Source: Branchiostoma floridae | Lineage: Eukaryota > Chordata > Leptocardii > Amphioxiformes > Branchiostomatidae | Assembly (NCBI RefSeq): GCF_000003815.2 | Contig: NC_049985.1 | Location: 22,237,754 to 22,299,753 of the forward strand | Reading direction: 5' to 3' | DNA length: 62,000 nt | In this document: positions 1 to 8,291 of the stretch, in pieces | Layout of the letters: every line of letters starts with the position of its first letter | Position numbering within the stretch: the stretch's first letter is position 1 | The notes under the pieces: model-generated | The model's input: only the letters and a program-made list of their open reading frames with translations | Database searches by the model: none | What the model was told of the DNA's origin: nothing | Made by a program: the position numbers and the translations under genes

Positions 1-26
1 TGAGTCCGAACATTTAGGTTTTTTTT

Positions 27-66
27 GGACTTGGACCTAAACATTTTTAGGTCCAATTCCAAGTCC
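27..66. repeat. Short inverted repeat (hairpin)
   Basis: GGACTTGGACCTAAA is followed after a few bases by its imperfect reverse complement ending in CCAAGTCC. It could fold into a hairpin of about 15 bp. It is probably the end of a dispersed repeat; no gene function is seen. Confidence 0.55.
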
Positions 67-127
67 GGGCTTTAGGTACGCACCACTAATGCTGCTTATG
101 TTTAAAAAAAGTAATTGACAAAACGTT

Positions 128-472
128 GTTTCTAAATTGAATCCATTTTTCTGGATCAAAGTCGAACTGTAATAAAATCATTGGGAACACAAAAATCGAC
201 TTACCCAAATATTCCACTGTCCCACTCCAGTCTTTGTCAAGGGTTGAGCAATTCAATGCTTCTATGACGTCATGTTATGCAGATGGGCACGTGACTCGGT
301 AAGCAGTGTATCGTAAGTTGCAGAAAGCCTATGGCGCCCCCCGTCTCTGTTAAGGGATGGTTGTAACGGCACGGTGTTGATGGTTTCTTCCATTGGACAG
401 TCGAAAATTTTGGTTCGTCCAATTTTTGTGTTGGAAATTACAATTTGACTTTGATCCAGAACAATTTCTACC
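128..472. mobile_element. Foldback/MITE-like inverted-repeat element
   Basis: Two arms of about 80 bp face each other. The left arm contains CTGGATCAAAGTC, AACACAAAAAT and ACTGTCC. The right arm contains their reverse complements in mirror order (GGACAGTCG, ATTTTTGTGTTGG, GACTTTGATCCAG). The match is imperfect, with small indels. There is no transposase, so this is probably an old non-autonomous DNA element. It ends about 70 bp before the first GH27 exon and could contribute to that intron. Confidence 0.55.
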
Positions 473-543
473 AAACACAGATGAACTTTCGAGTTTTGAT
501 GACTTCCTTCGGCTAAACTGACACGATTTCATTGATCTTGAAG

Positions 544-807
544 GGAGAGAACAAGATTGAGACATGGGTTAGGCCCATCGAAAGGGAGGACACGTATGCT
601 GTAGCGTTCCTGAACAGACGATCTGACGGGACTCCCTATAACCACACCCTGACGCTCGGCAGTCTGAATTTCACCTATCCTATGGGATACGAGGTTGTGG
701 ATGCGTTTGAGTACCGCTATTACGGTCACTTACACCAGGATAGCGAATTTGCTGTTACCATTGTGCCCAATGGCGTGGTTCTGGTCTTTGCCTACCCAGC
801 TAAATAA
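544..807 (+). CDS. GH27 glycosidase C-terminal exon, copy 1
   Basis: Terminal exon encoding the C-terminal antiparallel beta domain of a family-27 glycosidase. In this lysosomal family, which includes alpha-galactosidase A and alpha-N-acetylgalactosaminidase, the domain packs against the catalytic TIM barrel. Seen: an AG acceptor after CTTGAAG, then a phase-0 frame opening GENKIETW, followed by AVAFLNRRSDGTPYN, LNFTYPMGY and the closing signature VTIVPNGVVLVFAYP, with a stop at 805-807. The human enzymes have the equivalent order (EVW..RPLS, then a conserved IN-P-GVV strand near the C-terminus). There is no start codon of its own: the upstream ATG at 532 lies before the acceptor. No catalytic exon with the two active-site Asp residues was found to its left. 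Confidence 0.8.
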   Translation, partial: GENKIETWVRPIEREDTYAVAFLNRRSDGTPYNHTLTLGSLNFTYPMGYEVVDAFEYRYYGHLHQDSEFAVTIVPNGVVLVFAYPAK

Positions 808-1018
808 GCTGTGCGTACAAAGCTTGCGGTCGTTGTGAGAAAGGACAGTTTCTTTCAAAAACAGAAAGTGTAATGCGTTGACATCATCTTCAAACGGCTC
901 TTTTGTGTGAAGTTGTTAGGGACTTGTTTTGTACCATACAGTATTTTGTAATGCATTGGCTTGCCATATTTTCAGTGTAGAAATGATACAGTTACATGGA
1001 TTCAGAAGTAAAGATATC

Positions 1019-1243
1019 TCACTGAAGTTGCTGCATGTTGGCGGCGTCGCTGCGTACTAAATTGGATTGGTGTCACCCTTGACTTTATAGTGGTAATATT
1101 ATGCAAAACGCACAAGTATGACTGAAAAGACAAGAAAACACACAAAGCGTAAGAATATCCGTTTTTATCGATGGAATTCGTTGAGCACAATGCCACTGAA
1201 TCGTTCGAACGCAGCAACGCCGCCAACGTGCTGTAGCTTCAGT
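1019..1243. mobile_element. MITE with ~35-bp terminal inverted repeats
   Basis: The left end TCACTGAAGTTGCTGCATG, continuing into TTGGCGGCGTCGCTGCG, is mirrored at the right by CGCAGCAACGCCGCCAACG, continuing into CTTCAGTGA. The element is about 225 bp and has no coding capacity. It sits in the 3' flank of GH27 copy 1. Confidence 0.65.
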
Positions 1244-1357
1244 GAAATAGATTAGACAAATCAATGAATTATGTTTCCTACAAACTCCTTGCAAAAGCAC
1301 AACCCATGCATCAATACGCTGCTGACAAGCAAATTCCTATACATGTAACGTGTTATA

Positions 1358-1927
1358 CGAGGGGCGTTCAATAAGTAATAACTCTGACCCACTTCCAGTT
1401 GTCTGATCTAAATGAAAGTTTGGATGTGTAATGATTCATATCTCTATAGTTGATGTTGCAAAATAGAGCTCTGAACTAATTGTGGTTTCTGATGTACTGG
1501 TGTTTGAACTGAGTTAGGTGTGAAATAGACCAGGTGTGAAATGGAGCCAGTTGAGTGTCGCGCATTGATCCGGTTTTTGTATTTGAAAGGACGCACACCA
1601 AATGAGATTTTTGACGAAATGAAAGAAACTTATGGTGATGATGCCCCATCATATGACCTTGTAAAGCGCTGGCATCCTGAATTCAAACATGGCCGGAAGT
1701 CTGTGAAAACAGCTCCCAGACCTTGTCGTTCCTCTTCTGCCATTGATGAGGCATCTGTTGGAGGACCAACCTGGGGTGTCCTACAAAAACGGTGTCCAGA
1801 GCTGCATCAAATGATGGGAGAACTCTGGGTGGTTCCTATGAAGAGAAAGACTAATAACTGTGCCAAGTTTCATTAATCTCCTGCTATGGGAAATGAGTCA
1901 GAGTTATCACTTATTGAACGCCCCTCG
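1358..1927 (+). mobile_element. Deletion derivative of a mariner transposon, copy 1
   Basis: Perfectly matching inverted ends (CGAGGGGCGTTCAATAAGTA at the left, its reverse complement at the right) are flanked by TA dinucleotides at 1356-1357 and 1928-1929, the Tc1/mariner target duplication. Inside, 1541-1760 encodes the N-terminal helix-turn-helix part of a mariner transposase (MEPVECRALIRFLYLKGRTP ... SYDLVKRW ... FKHGR). The DD(D/E) catalytic core is gone: the frame jumps directly to the 3' end of the element. A copy with the same internal junction lies at 59240-59819. It is non-autonomous. Confidence 0.9.
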
Positions 1928-2257
1928 TACATGTTTAGATAATGCACTTCAGAAGCGAGATCAAACCATTTATATTTCACCATTGGCAATTGTAAACCTA
2001 CGTTGGAAATGGGAAAGTTACTTTCTCATATGTACACTTGTCACTTTGAAATATTCTGAGAGTTTTAGCCCAAACTTGCCATGTTTTTTTAACTTGTAAG
2101 CTTGTTACACAATGAACGTAACGTTAGCATGCTATCAAAGTATTGACTTGACTCGAAACAAACGTTTGACGAAATGTCAAATGATACTTGGAGTTTTTGT
2201 TATTACTTGCTTTTGTCGAATTGTATTTTCTTACTTTTGTAATACTAAAAAAGCTTG

Positions 2258-2263
2258 AATAAA
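2258..2263 (+). terminator. Polyadenylation signal AATAAA (GH27 copy 1)
   Basis: AATAAA followed by a T/GT-rich stretch. It is the first clear signal after copy 1. The distance from the stop is long, mainly because a MITE and a mariner element have inserted in between. Confidence 0.45.
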
Positions 2264-2515
2264 ATGAAACTGTTGAAATTGAAGTGTTGCTGTTTTCTTT
2301 TTTTGATTTCCAAATGACAAAAAAAAATTAAAAGTGGGCTAACTCTTGCCTATCCCTTAAAATCACATTCTTGAAAACTAAACGTATGTGTGTACATTAC
2401 TGAAAGCCTTTGTTTCTATTATTACCAGATGTTGTTATGTAAGGTTATCACAAATACGTATTAGCACAATTGTTCTCTGAAGATTTTAGCGGAATTTCTT
2501 GCGTGTTTCTTTAAG

Positions 2516-2785
2516 GGTGAGGACAAGATAGAGGTGTGGACGAGAGAGCTGGATGTCACTTTTCTACCATCCTATGGGATCGCTTTCCTGAACAGGCGAG
2601 CCGACGGAGAACCATACAACTATACCTTAACTCTCGGAGATCTCAAATTTCAATACATGATGGGATACGCTGTGGAAGATGTGTTTACCGGCCATCAGTA
2701 TGGACATTACGACTTGTATAGAGAACTGACAGTTAGCATCGATCCGAACGGGGTTGTTCTGCTGTATGCGTACCCGTCCAAATAA
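2516..2785 (+). CDS. GH27 glycosidase C-terminal exon, copy 2
   Basis: Acceptor TTTCTTTAAG, then phase-0 GEDKIEVWTRELD, YGIAFLNRRADGEPYNYTLT, MGYAVEDVF, and LTVSIDPNGVVLLYAYPSK followed by TAA. It is the same domain as the exon at 544-807 and is of similar length, but the sequences differ throughout, so the duplication is old. The uninterrupted frame, intact splice acceptor and following poly(A) signal suggest it is used. As a last exon it would replace, not extend, the C-terminal domain of the enzyme. Confidence 0.82.
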   Translation, partial: GEDKIEVWTRELDVTFLPSYGIAFLNRRADGEPYNYTLTLGDLKFQYMMGYAVEDVFTGHQYGHYDLYRELTVSIDPNGVVLLYAYPSK

Positions 2786-2811
2786 GCCCAAAGACAACGA
2801 TGTTCTCGATC

Positions 2812-3036
2812 GACGAGTCTTACTAAATACCGAAAACAATTGAAAACAACCGAAAAGAACCGAAAAGTACCGAAATCAACCGAAGACAACCGAAAACTAC
2901 TTTCACTAATTACCGAATTTTTTTCCGGCTGATTTCGAGTTCTGATCGGTTGTTTATGATTGTTTTCGGCGGTTGCGAGTTGTTTAGATACTTTTCGAGT
3001 ACTTTTCGGTTGTTTTCGGTATTAAGTGAGACCGTC
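2812..3036. mobile_element. Inverted-repeat element built from CCGAAAACAA direct repeats
   Basis: The left arm is a run of about eight imperfect 10-11-bp repeats (CCGAAAACAA, CCGAAAAGAA, CCGAAAAGTA). The right arm is the same array inverted (TTGTTTTCGG ... TACTTTTCGG). The outer ends match as GTCTTACTAAATACCG and CGGTATTAAGTGAGAC. So each arm is a tandem array and the two arms form a palindrome. It starts about 25 bp after the stop codon of GH27 copy 2, so it lies in that transcript's 3' UTR. Confidence 0.6.
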
Positions 3037-3123
3037 CTCTAACATAGTTATGACGCACTATAATTGCATTGGAGATGATGTTGCCACGTACATATACGGA
3101 TTCAGCTTCAAAAAGGTTTCTTG

Positions 3124-3129
3124 AATAAA
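3124..3129 (+). terminator. Polyadenylation signal AATAAA (GH27 copy 2)
   Basis: AATAAA, followed within 25 bases by four GT-rich direct repeats of TTTCTTTGTG (3150-3195), a good candidate for the GU-rich downstream element. Confidence 0.5.
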
Positions 3130-3149
3130 GGAGAACTTGCAAAAAGCAA

Positions 3150-3195
3150 AGGTCTTTGTGTTTCTTTGTGTTTCTTTGTGTCTCTTTGTGTCTTT
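3150..3195. repeat. 10-bp tandem repeat (TTTCTTTGTG)4
   Basis: About 4.5 near-perfect copies, directly downstream of an AATAAA. Confidence 0.75.
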
Positions 3196-3445
3196 CGACG
3201 TACGTTATTGTAGCTCACTGCATGGAGACGTCACCAAAGGATTTGAAGTCGATTCTTTCGAACTTTATGCCCTGCTCCTTTTGTCAACAAAGACACCATA
3301 CAATGGTACGGTGACGTATACGTTTAGAGGTTTTGATTATCGATTATGGTCACTATAGCCGTGTATTTTCACAAACATTGATGTGAACAAGATGAACTTT
3401 GAATCAACAAAGAAAAACAACACAATTTTCTATATTCCATTCAAG

Positions 3446-3706
3446 GGAGATGACAAGATAGAAGTCTGGCTGAGAGAGATCGAGTATGCTTCGTACGGCA
3501 TAGCTTTCCTGAACAGGCGCACAGACGGGATTCCTTACAACTACACTCTCACACTGCAGGACCTAAACTTTACCTACGGGAAAGGATACCACCTTGACGA
3601 TCTGTTTAGCGGCCAACCTCTCGGTCACTTCGAACTGAACAAGAATCTTACCGTCAGTATGGTACCAAATGGCGTGGTGCTGATCTATGCTTACCCGTCC
3701 GAATAG
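3446..3706 (+). CDS. GH27 glycosidase C-terminal exon, copy 3
   Basis: Acceptor CCATTCAAG, then phase-0 GDDKIEVWLREIE, YGIAFLNRRTDGIPYNYTLT, LNFTYGKGYHLDDLFSGQ, and LTVSMVPNGVVLIYAYPSE followed by TAG. It is a complete C-terminal domain exon of the same family as its neighbours. The gap to the preceding copy is only 660 bp, too short to hold the catalytic exons of a separate gene. That supports alternative last exons over five complete genes. Confidence 0.82.
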   Translation, partial: GDDKIEVWLREIEYASYGIAFLNRRTDGIPYNYTLTLQDLNFTYGKGYHLDDLFSGQPLGHFELNKNLTVSMVPNGVVLIYAYPSE

Positions 3707-3875
3707 AAGGTGTAAAATGAAGGGAACAGTTCAGTACACTACCTTACAATTCTAGTGAACATCAATGAGTGCACCATAAGTAGGCTGGCTCAGAAATAGT
3801 TCACAAGTTTTACGAAAACAGCACTTAATAGTACCACTTTATAGTACAATGTATTAGTATTTTCTATGGCTCCAT

Positions 3876-4069
3876 TAGGCTTAGGTCACATTTCAAAAAA
3901 GGGGCCCGACCGGGCAGCTTTCGTGAGCAAAAAGAATATTGATATAAACGACATCAAAATACACAAAATGTCAAAATAAGATTCAAGGGCATAATTTGTG
4001 TATTTTTATAGGTATACAAATTGATTTTTTGTTTCTGAAGGCATTCCGGTCGGGCCCCGGTTCCAAACT
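3876..4069. mobile_element. MITE, GGGCCCGACCGGG family, copy 1
   Basis: The left end has GGTCACATTTCAAAAAAGGG then GCCCGACCGGGCAGC. The right end has CGGTCGGGCCCCGG then TTCCAAAC, its inverse. The AT-rich core contains ACACAAAATG and CATAATTTGTGTATTTTTA, shared with the copies at 5082-5274 and 51974-52115. Confidence 0.65.
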
Positions 4070-4165
4070 TTCTATCGTTTTCTCTGTTACAACGACATTT
4101 GCGTTCAACGACACTTATGAGCGGTATCAATGTAGTCTATAACAATGAATCAAAGTAAGCAAACA

Positions 4166-4171
4166 AATAAA
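4166..4171 (+). terminator. Polyadenylation signal AATAAA (GH27 copy 3)
   Basis: AATAAA followed by a GT-rich stretch (ACTGTGTTGTCTTT). Confidence 0.5.
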
Positions 4172-4479
4172 GTATATCTGCTATTCAATCGACTGTGTTG
4201 TCTTTATTTGAATCGTGTGAATCCTTTGAAATAAAGAGTATCTATTTTTATACACTAACGTGTGAATACTGATTAACGAAAATTTATTTCAGTACATATC
4301 TTGAATTGAAATCAGGATGTATTGGCGACTTTTAACACCATTTTGGAAGAAGGCGCGACCACAATGTAAGTGCATTCAAGAATGAATAAAACAGAAAAAA
4401 AAATAATCTTCGAGTTCGGGGATCAAATCCTGGTCTCCTGGACTCGACTGGACGTTTGTACGTCGTTGAATAAAGAGAC

Positions 4480-4560
4480 TATTTTTTCACAACTATTGCT
4501 TTATTCACAGCAACGTTTCGGTGACCGTCTGTCACATTCCTCAGGGTAATTCTGACTGGT
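4480..4560. other. Possible retroelement end fragment
   Basis: A stretch with GCTTTATTCACAGCAACG then TTTCGGTGACC and CCTCAGGG. It resembles the kind of terminal sequence seen in dispersed retroelements, but no coding sequence accompanies it. Family not recognised. Confidence 0.25.
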
Positions 4561-4662
4561 TCACATTGTACTGCAGGACAGGTGTCGCTGCTCACAGTTC
4601 AGATGCGGATACAAACGTAAAGTAGAAACGTGAAAGAGGTAACTGCACGTATTTTCTTGCAG

Positions 4663-4962
4663 GATCATAACGGAATGGACGTGTGGACGAGGCCCATTGA
4701 ATTCCCGGACATTCCGTCCTACGGAGTCGCCTTCCTGAACAGACGGTCCGACGGGATACCGTACAACTACACCCTGACACCGGGGGACCTCAAATTTAAA
4801 TGCGGGTCTTGTTTGGGATATCAGCTTACCGACGTTTTCAGTGGACAGGACTATGGTCACTGTGCCACGTTTCAGGAGTTCACCGTAAGCATCGTTCCGA
4901 ATGGAGTTGTCATGGTCTATGCCGTCCCAACGTCAGTGGACGTCACGTCGGTATTACGTTGA
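4663..4962 (+). CDS. GH27 glycosidase C-terminal exon, copy 4
   Basis: A strong acceptor (ATTTTCTTGCAG), then phase-0 DHNGMDVWTRPIEFPD, YGVAFLNRRSDGIPYNYTLT, LGYQLTDVFSGQDYG, VSIVPNGVVMVYAVP. Unlike its neighbours it has a CGSC insertion before LGY, adding two cysteines, and a C-terminal tail of about 13 residues after the AVP strand before TGA. The two extra cysteines could form a small disulphide loop (inference). Confidence 0.82.
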   Translation, partial: DHNGMDVWTRPIEFPDIPSYGVAFLNRRSDGIPYNYTLTPGDLKFKCGSCLGYQLTDVFSGQDYGHCATFQEFTVSIVPNGVVMVYAVPTSVDVTSVLR

Positions 4963-5081
4963 TTGACTTGGCAGCAATATCAAAAGTGATAGCAACGCTC
5001 GTTGCAACGTTACGTTAGATGTTACGTATATAGATTATGGTTTATGAAGGGCTGAGTTTTTAAGTGCCTTGTTTGGCTTAT

Positions 5082-5274
5082 TAGCTTACGTCACATATCC
5101 AAACCGGGGCAAGGCCAGGCTGCTTTCGGGAACGAAAGGTATGATATAAAAGACATCAAACTACACAAGACGAATAGCCGTGGGCATTATTTGTGTATAT
5201 TTTTACGTATACACGTCTATTTTTCGTTTACACAAACAGTCCGACCGGGCCCCGTTTGGGATATATGACTAAAC
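5082..5274. mobile_element. MITE, GGGCCCGACCGGG family, copy 2
   Basis: Left end GTCACATATCCAAACCGGGG, right end GACCGGGCCCCGTTTGGG. The core GGGCATTATTTGTGTATATT is shared with the other copies. Confidence 0.65.
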
Positions 5275-5330
5275 ATTTTTTCTAGTTCATCAAACTTCAA
5301 AGAGTGCCTTTTGTATTACAATGAAAATGC

Positions 5331-5336
5331 AATAAA
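5331..5336 (+). terminator. Polyadenylation signal AATAAA (GH27 copy 4)
   Basis: AATAAA followed by TGTTTTTGCTTGACTTGTGT, a T/GT-rich downstream element. Confidence 0.5.
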
Positions 5337-5526
5337 TGTTTTTGCTTGACTTGTGTGTTTCCTTTATCAAACCTGTTACGAAAACAACACATATATACTT
5401 AGCTTTGGTGCTGACTTTCCATCCCCTCTGTTTCTAGTCCAATGGTATATCCCTAAAATTAGTTACTTTACTCATACGGTATACACACTGAGTCTGGATG
5501 ATAGGTTTTCCCTTTATTCATCCCTT

Positions 5527-5575
5527 GTACGGAAGGCGTTCAGCACCAGGGACAGGCCCGTCGAGCCATATATGA
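5527..5575. promoter_or_regulatory. RE1/NRSE-like motif with adjacent ATATAT, copy 1
   Basis: Positions 5539-5559 carry TTCAGCACC and GGACAG at the spacing of the vertebrate REST/NRSF element (18 of 21 consensus positions by eye). The motif is embedded in a block of about 50 bp that recurs at 7765-7815 and includes GTACGGA on the left and an ATATATG on the right. Read on the minus strand, the AT box lies just upstream of the motif. Function is inference; the block could also be a small dispersed repeat. Confidence 0.4.
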
Positions 5576-5944
5576 GTGGTTAAACAAATGTCAAAGATGT
5601 AACAGCCGTTAAATGGTCGATGATTTGTGTTTATCTTCGCGGAAGGGAAACATATTCCTTTGCTATGTTTCTTCTTCTTCTTCTTCCTTTAAATATGGAA
5701 CAGAGGGTTGTTGTTACCATTGTTACTGGTTGAGCAGCAGATGAGAGATGGTCGATTACATTATGTAACAAGTAGCAGGACTTGAAAAGGGCTGGTAAGT
5801 GGCTGATAAACATGTATAACGTTATATGATTGTGTTGGCCCGCTATACCCTGACTCGTGTACAACTGGTGCGTCATACCTGAAAATGCCCATAAGGCCTG
5901 ACATTGCCACAAAGGCCTGTCACTGCCACTAGCCGCTGCTAGGT

Positions 5945-6087
5945 ACTCTTTTACACCTGAGTTAAGTGAGGAAAGTCGCGTAAAGTGCCTTTCTCAAGGG
6001 CACAAGATCGGTGACACGGCAGGATTCGAACTCCAGACCTCTTGGGCCTGAGCCCAACGCAGTACCGATTGCACCACGCGATCTCAC
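5945..6087 (-). mobile_element. tRNA-derived SINE, minus strand
   Basis: On the minus strand there is a tRNA-like head with A-box-like GTGGTGCAATCGG and B-box-like AGTTCGAATCC. It is followed by a tail reading GCCCTTGAGAAAGGCAC, then CTTTCCTCACTTAACTCAGG. The copy at 54283-54424 has the same head and tail. It is not a functional tRNA: the anticodon arm is not conserved. Confidence 0.6.
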
Positions 6088-6237
6088 TGGTTAAAGTAGT
6101 GTATGAGTGTATTTTAGGTAAAATAAACAACAACAAAAAACAGTAGTTCGTTAGGCTAGAACATTATGTTACGTACGTTATGCATTTGCTTACAAATATT
6201 ATCTTTCTAGTTTTATTCTCTTTTCTGGTTTTGAAAG

Positions 6238-6516
6238 GACAACGGTATCCAGGTGTGGATGCGTGACCTAGACGACGGTAACGATGGCGACATGGCAGCG
6301 GTGTTCCTGAACACACGGACCGACGGTATGCCAACCAACTACACCCTGGAGCTCAAGCACATAGGGTTCCAGTTCCCGATGGGGTACGACATTAGGGATA
6401 TCTTCACCGGGTATCTATGGCACAACGTACAGATCAGCGATCCTTTTACAGTCTCGATCAACCCCGGGGGGGTCGTAGCTGTGTACGCCTGGCAAGTAGA
6501 CGAGGTGTGGGGCTGA
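6238..6516 (+). CDS. GH27 glycosidase C-terminal exon, copy 5
   Basis: Acceptor GGTTTTGAAAG, then phase-0 DNGIQVWMRDLDDGNDGDM, AVFLNTRTDGMPTNYTLE, IGFQFPMGYDIRDIFTGY, FTVSINPGGVVAVYAWQ, with a stop at 6514-6516. It is the most divergent copy: the usual NRR becomes NTR and P-N-GVV becomes P-G-GVV. No AATAAA was seen in the next kilobase, so its 3' end is unclear. Confidence 0.78.
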   Translation, partial: DNGIQVWMRDLDDGNDGDMAAVFLNTRTDGMPTNYTLELKHIGFQFPMGYDIRDIFTGYLWHNVQISDPFTVSINPGGVVAVYAWQVDEVWG

Positions 6517-7764
6517 CGTCAGAGTTGCGTTGCGCAGAAGAGTGCACAAAATACGATCTGGGTGTGACTTAAAATCCTTGAAAATCTTTTCCTTGAAAAT
6601 TTCTGCCCAATCTGGAGACTTTTTGAGTTAGAAGGGACAGTTACGGTTTGAGCTTTCCTGTTTTGGTCAAAATTTGTTCAGTTCAGCAGTTAAGTTGGTG
6701 TAAGGACTGGTTTTAGTTGTAAGGTGCTACCGGCTGTATCGGGAGGGAATTGGGGTCAAAGGAGAGGTTTATTTCATAAAGCGAGCTTTTCTCGCAGAAT
6801 GAGCCGAACAACCCCCTGTTTTCTTTGAATGGTCATAAACTAGATCAAAGTGACTTTCTGGTGGAGAAGAATTTTTAAGATTGAATATGGGTTAGTACTT
6901 TTTAAACCTTCATTCGGTGTATTTTAACATGCTTTCCTATGGACAGCCTTAACTTCCATGTCTGCCCTGTAGCAGAGAAGGGTTGTACATTTTGATACCA
7001 TTTAGCCTGCTAACCATACCATCAGAAGCTTCCCGATGTCTTTACGGTGTTGAGAGTGTTGCCGGCCCGCCTATTTTTTCAGAGCACGCCGGAGAATTTT
7101 TACGGGAAAAGGGTGCCAGAAGAAGCCATATTCTTGGTAGGACCGGGGCCACTAAAACACTCCCAAGCCGGGCAGTAGGGAATGGTTACCTGGCTACTAC
7201 CATTAGACAATAAGCCAGATATCGATCAATTGTGCGATTTATAATATGTTTAGGTGCTAATCACGTATTACACTATATGAAAAGAGAAAACAGGAACGGA
7301 AACTTTTGTGGAAGCCTTTACGAGAGACTTGTTATAGATCGTAACAAAGTCAACACAATGGAAGGCAAGTACAATTATCAGTTATCCCTGTGGGTAGATC
7401 TAAAGTTAGAGAAAACTCAGCAATGGACGGAATGTCACAAAAACAGGAGCAAAGTAAAAGTGCATGACAAGAACGCTGCAATCATGGAGCTTGTCAGACC
7501 CAAAAGACATTTTGATAATGAACTAGAAGACCATTTGCCACTGTAAGTTCACAGAAGCAGTCCAGTTGTGAAAAACAATCATGAATTACATAATTTCCTC
7601 ATAAATCATGCAAATTAAGTCATCATTTGCATAACATGCATATCAATGTTGACATCGATACTATTTCGTGCGTGCTTATCTTTCTTCCTCTTTGTCAATT
7701 TTTGGATCAAGAGTACATCCGGTAATCTGTTACATATGTAGTATACGTAGTATATGTAGCAGTT
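6517..7764. other. Intergenic stretch, no supported gene
   Basis: Open frames of 76 and 104 codons occur here (6983-7213 and 7232-7546), but they show no recognisable domain, signal peptide or splice context, and I do not call them. Confidence 0.4.
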
Positions 7765-7815
7765 GTACGGATAGAGTTCAGCACCAAGGACAGGCACGGT
7801 CGCGCTATATATGCC
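7765..7815. promoter_or_regulatory. RE1/NRSE-like motif with adjacent TATATAT, copy 2
   Basis: Positions 7777-7797 repeat the motif of 5539-5559 (TTCAGCACCAAGGACAG then GCAC; 17 of 21 RE1 consensus positions), with the same GTACGGA on the left and a CTATATATG on the right. It lies about 290 bp past the stop codon of the orphan VCBP exon (8107-8291, minus strand). Confidence 0.38.
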
Positions 7816-8106
7816 TAGTTTGCTATTCTATATTTCTCGTAAGACAAGTAAAATTTGTTTCTATGAAATGATTACAATAGAATGCTTTTGACACCGGTAC
7901 TAACTTTGGTTAATATTTTTATTGATACTGAATTCAGATGTTTTGCTATAGCTGAATTACACATACAGCCTTTCAGTAAGCACTAGTACCATACCAAGAA
8001 AACAAGGCACGGCAAGACAGTCTGTAAAGATCCATAGGCTCTCTCTATACTACTAAACATCTAGAGATTAATGCTGGTTGAGGACAGATATACGTGGAAG
8101 GGTCAT

Positions 8107-8291
8107 CTACAGACAGATGACGTTGTTTGCCCAGTCGCACAGCTGTAGTTCCTGGTTGAAGACCAGTCCAGCCGGGCAGTTGTTGGTGCCGTAAGACAGA
8201 CCGCCCGAGCACGTGTAAAACTGGGCACAGTCGGCGGGGTGTTGGTACATTCCGTCCGCCTTACCGGCACAGGTCGGCTCGGTACCTGGTT
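8107..8291 (-). CDS. Orphan VCBP chitin-binding exon
   Basis: An open exon without its own ATG. The minus-strand acceptor CACCAG is followed by a phase-1 frame encoding PGTEPTCAGKADGMYQHP, then CAQFYTCSGGLSYG, CPAGLVFNQELQLCDW and NNVIC, stop TAG. All six cysteines of a CBM14/peritrophin-type chitin-binding domain are present. It is 185 bp long with the same phase as the CBD exons of the VCBP genes at 51334-51518 and 58432-58616. It differs from the former by only about four residues, and similarity continues about 100 bp into the upstream intron. No Ig exon is found to its right before 51 kb: the satellite array begins 170 bp away. It is probably a duplicated or stranded terminal exon. Use as a distant alternative exon is possible but unproven. 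Confidence 0.8.

Noticed and set aside
1541-1876. Functional transposase or domesticated transposase gene
   Set aside because: The catalytic domain is deleted and the element keeps intact inverted ends and TA duplication, so it is a plain non-autonomous transposon.
3137-3358. 73-codon frame with a hydrophobic start, as a small secreted protein or a sixth GH27 exon relic
   Set aside because: Its hydrophobic start comes from the TTTCTTTGTG repeat. The faint TPYN resemblance to the GH27 exon is too short to support.
6010-6085. tRNA gene on the minus strand
   Set aside because: A SINE head: its tail is shared with the copy at 54283-54424.
6983-7546. Two frames of 76 and 104 codons
   Set aside because: No signal peptide, domain, splice context or paralogue. 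Of a length expected by chance in this AT-rich stretch.
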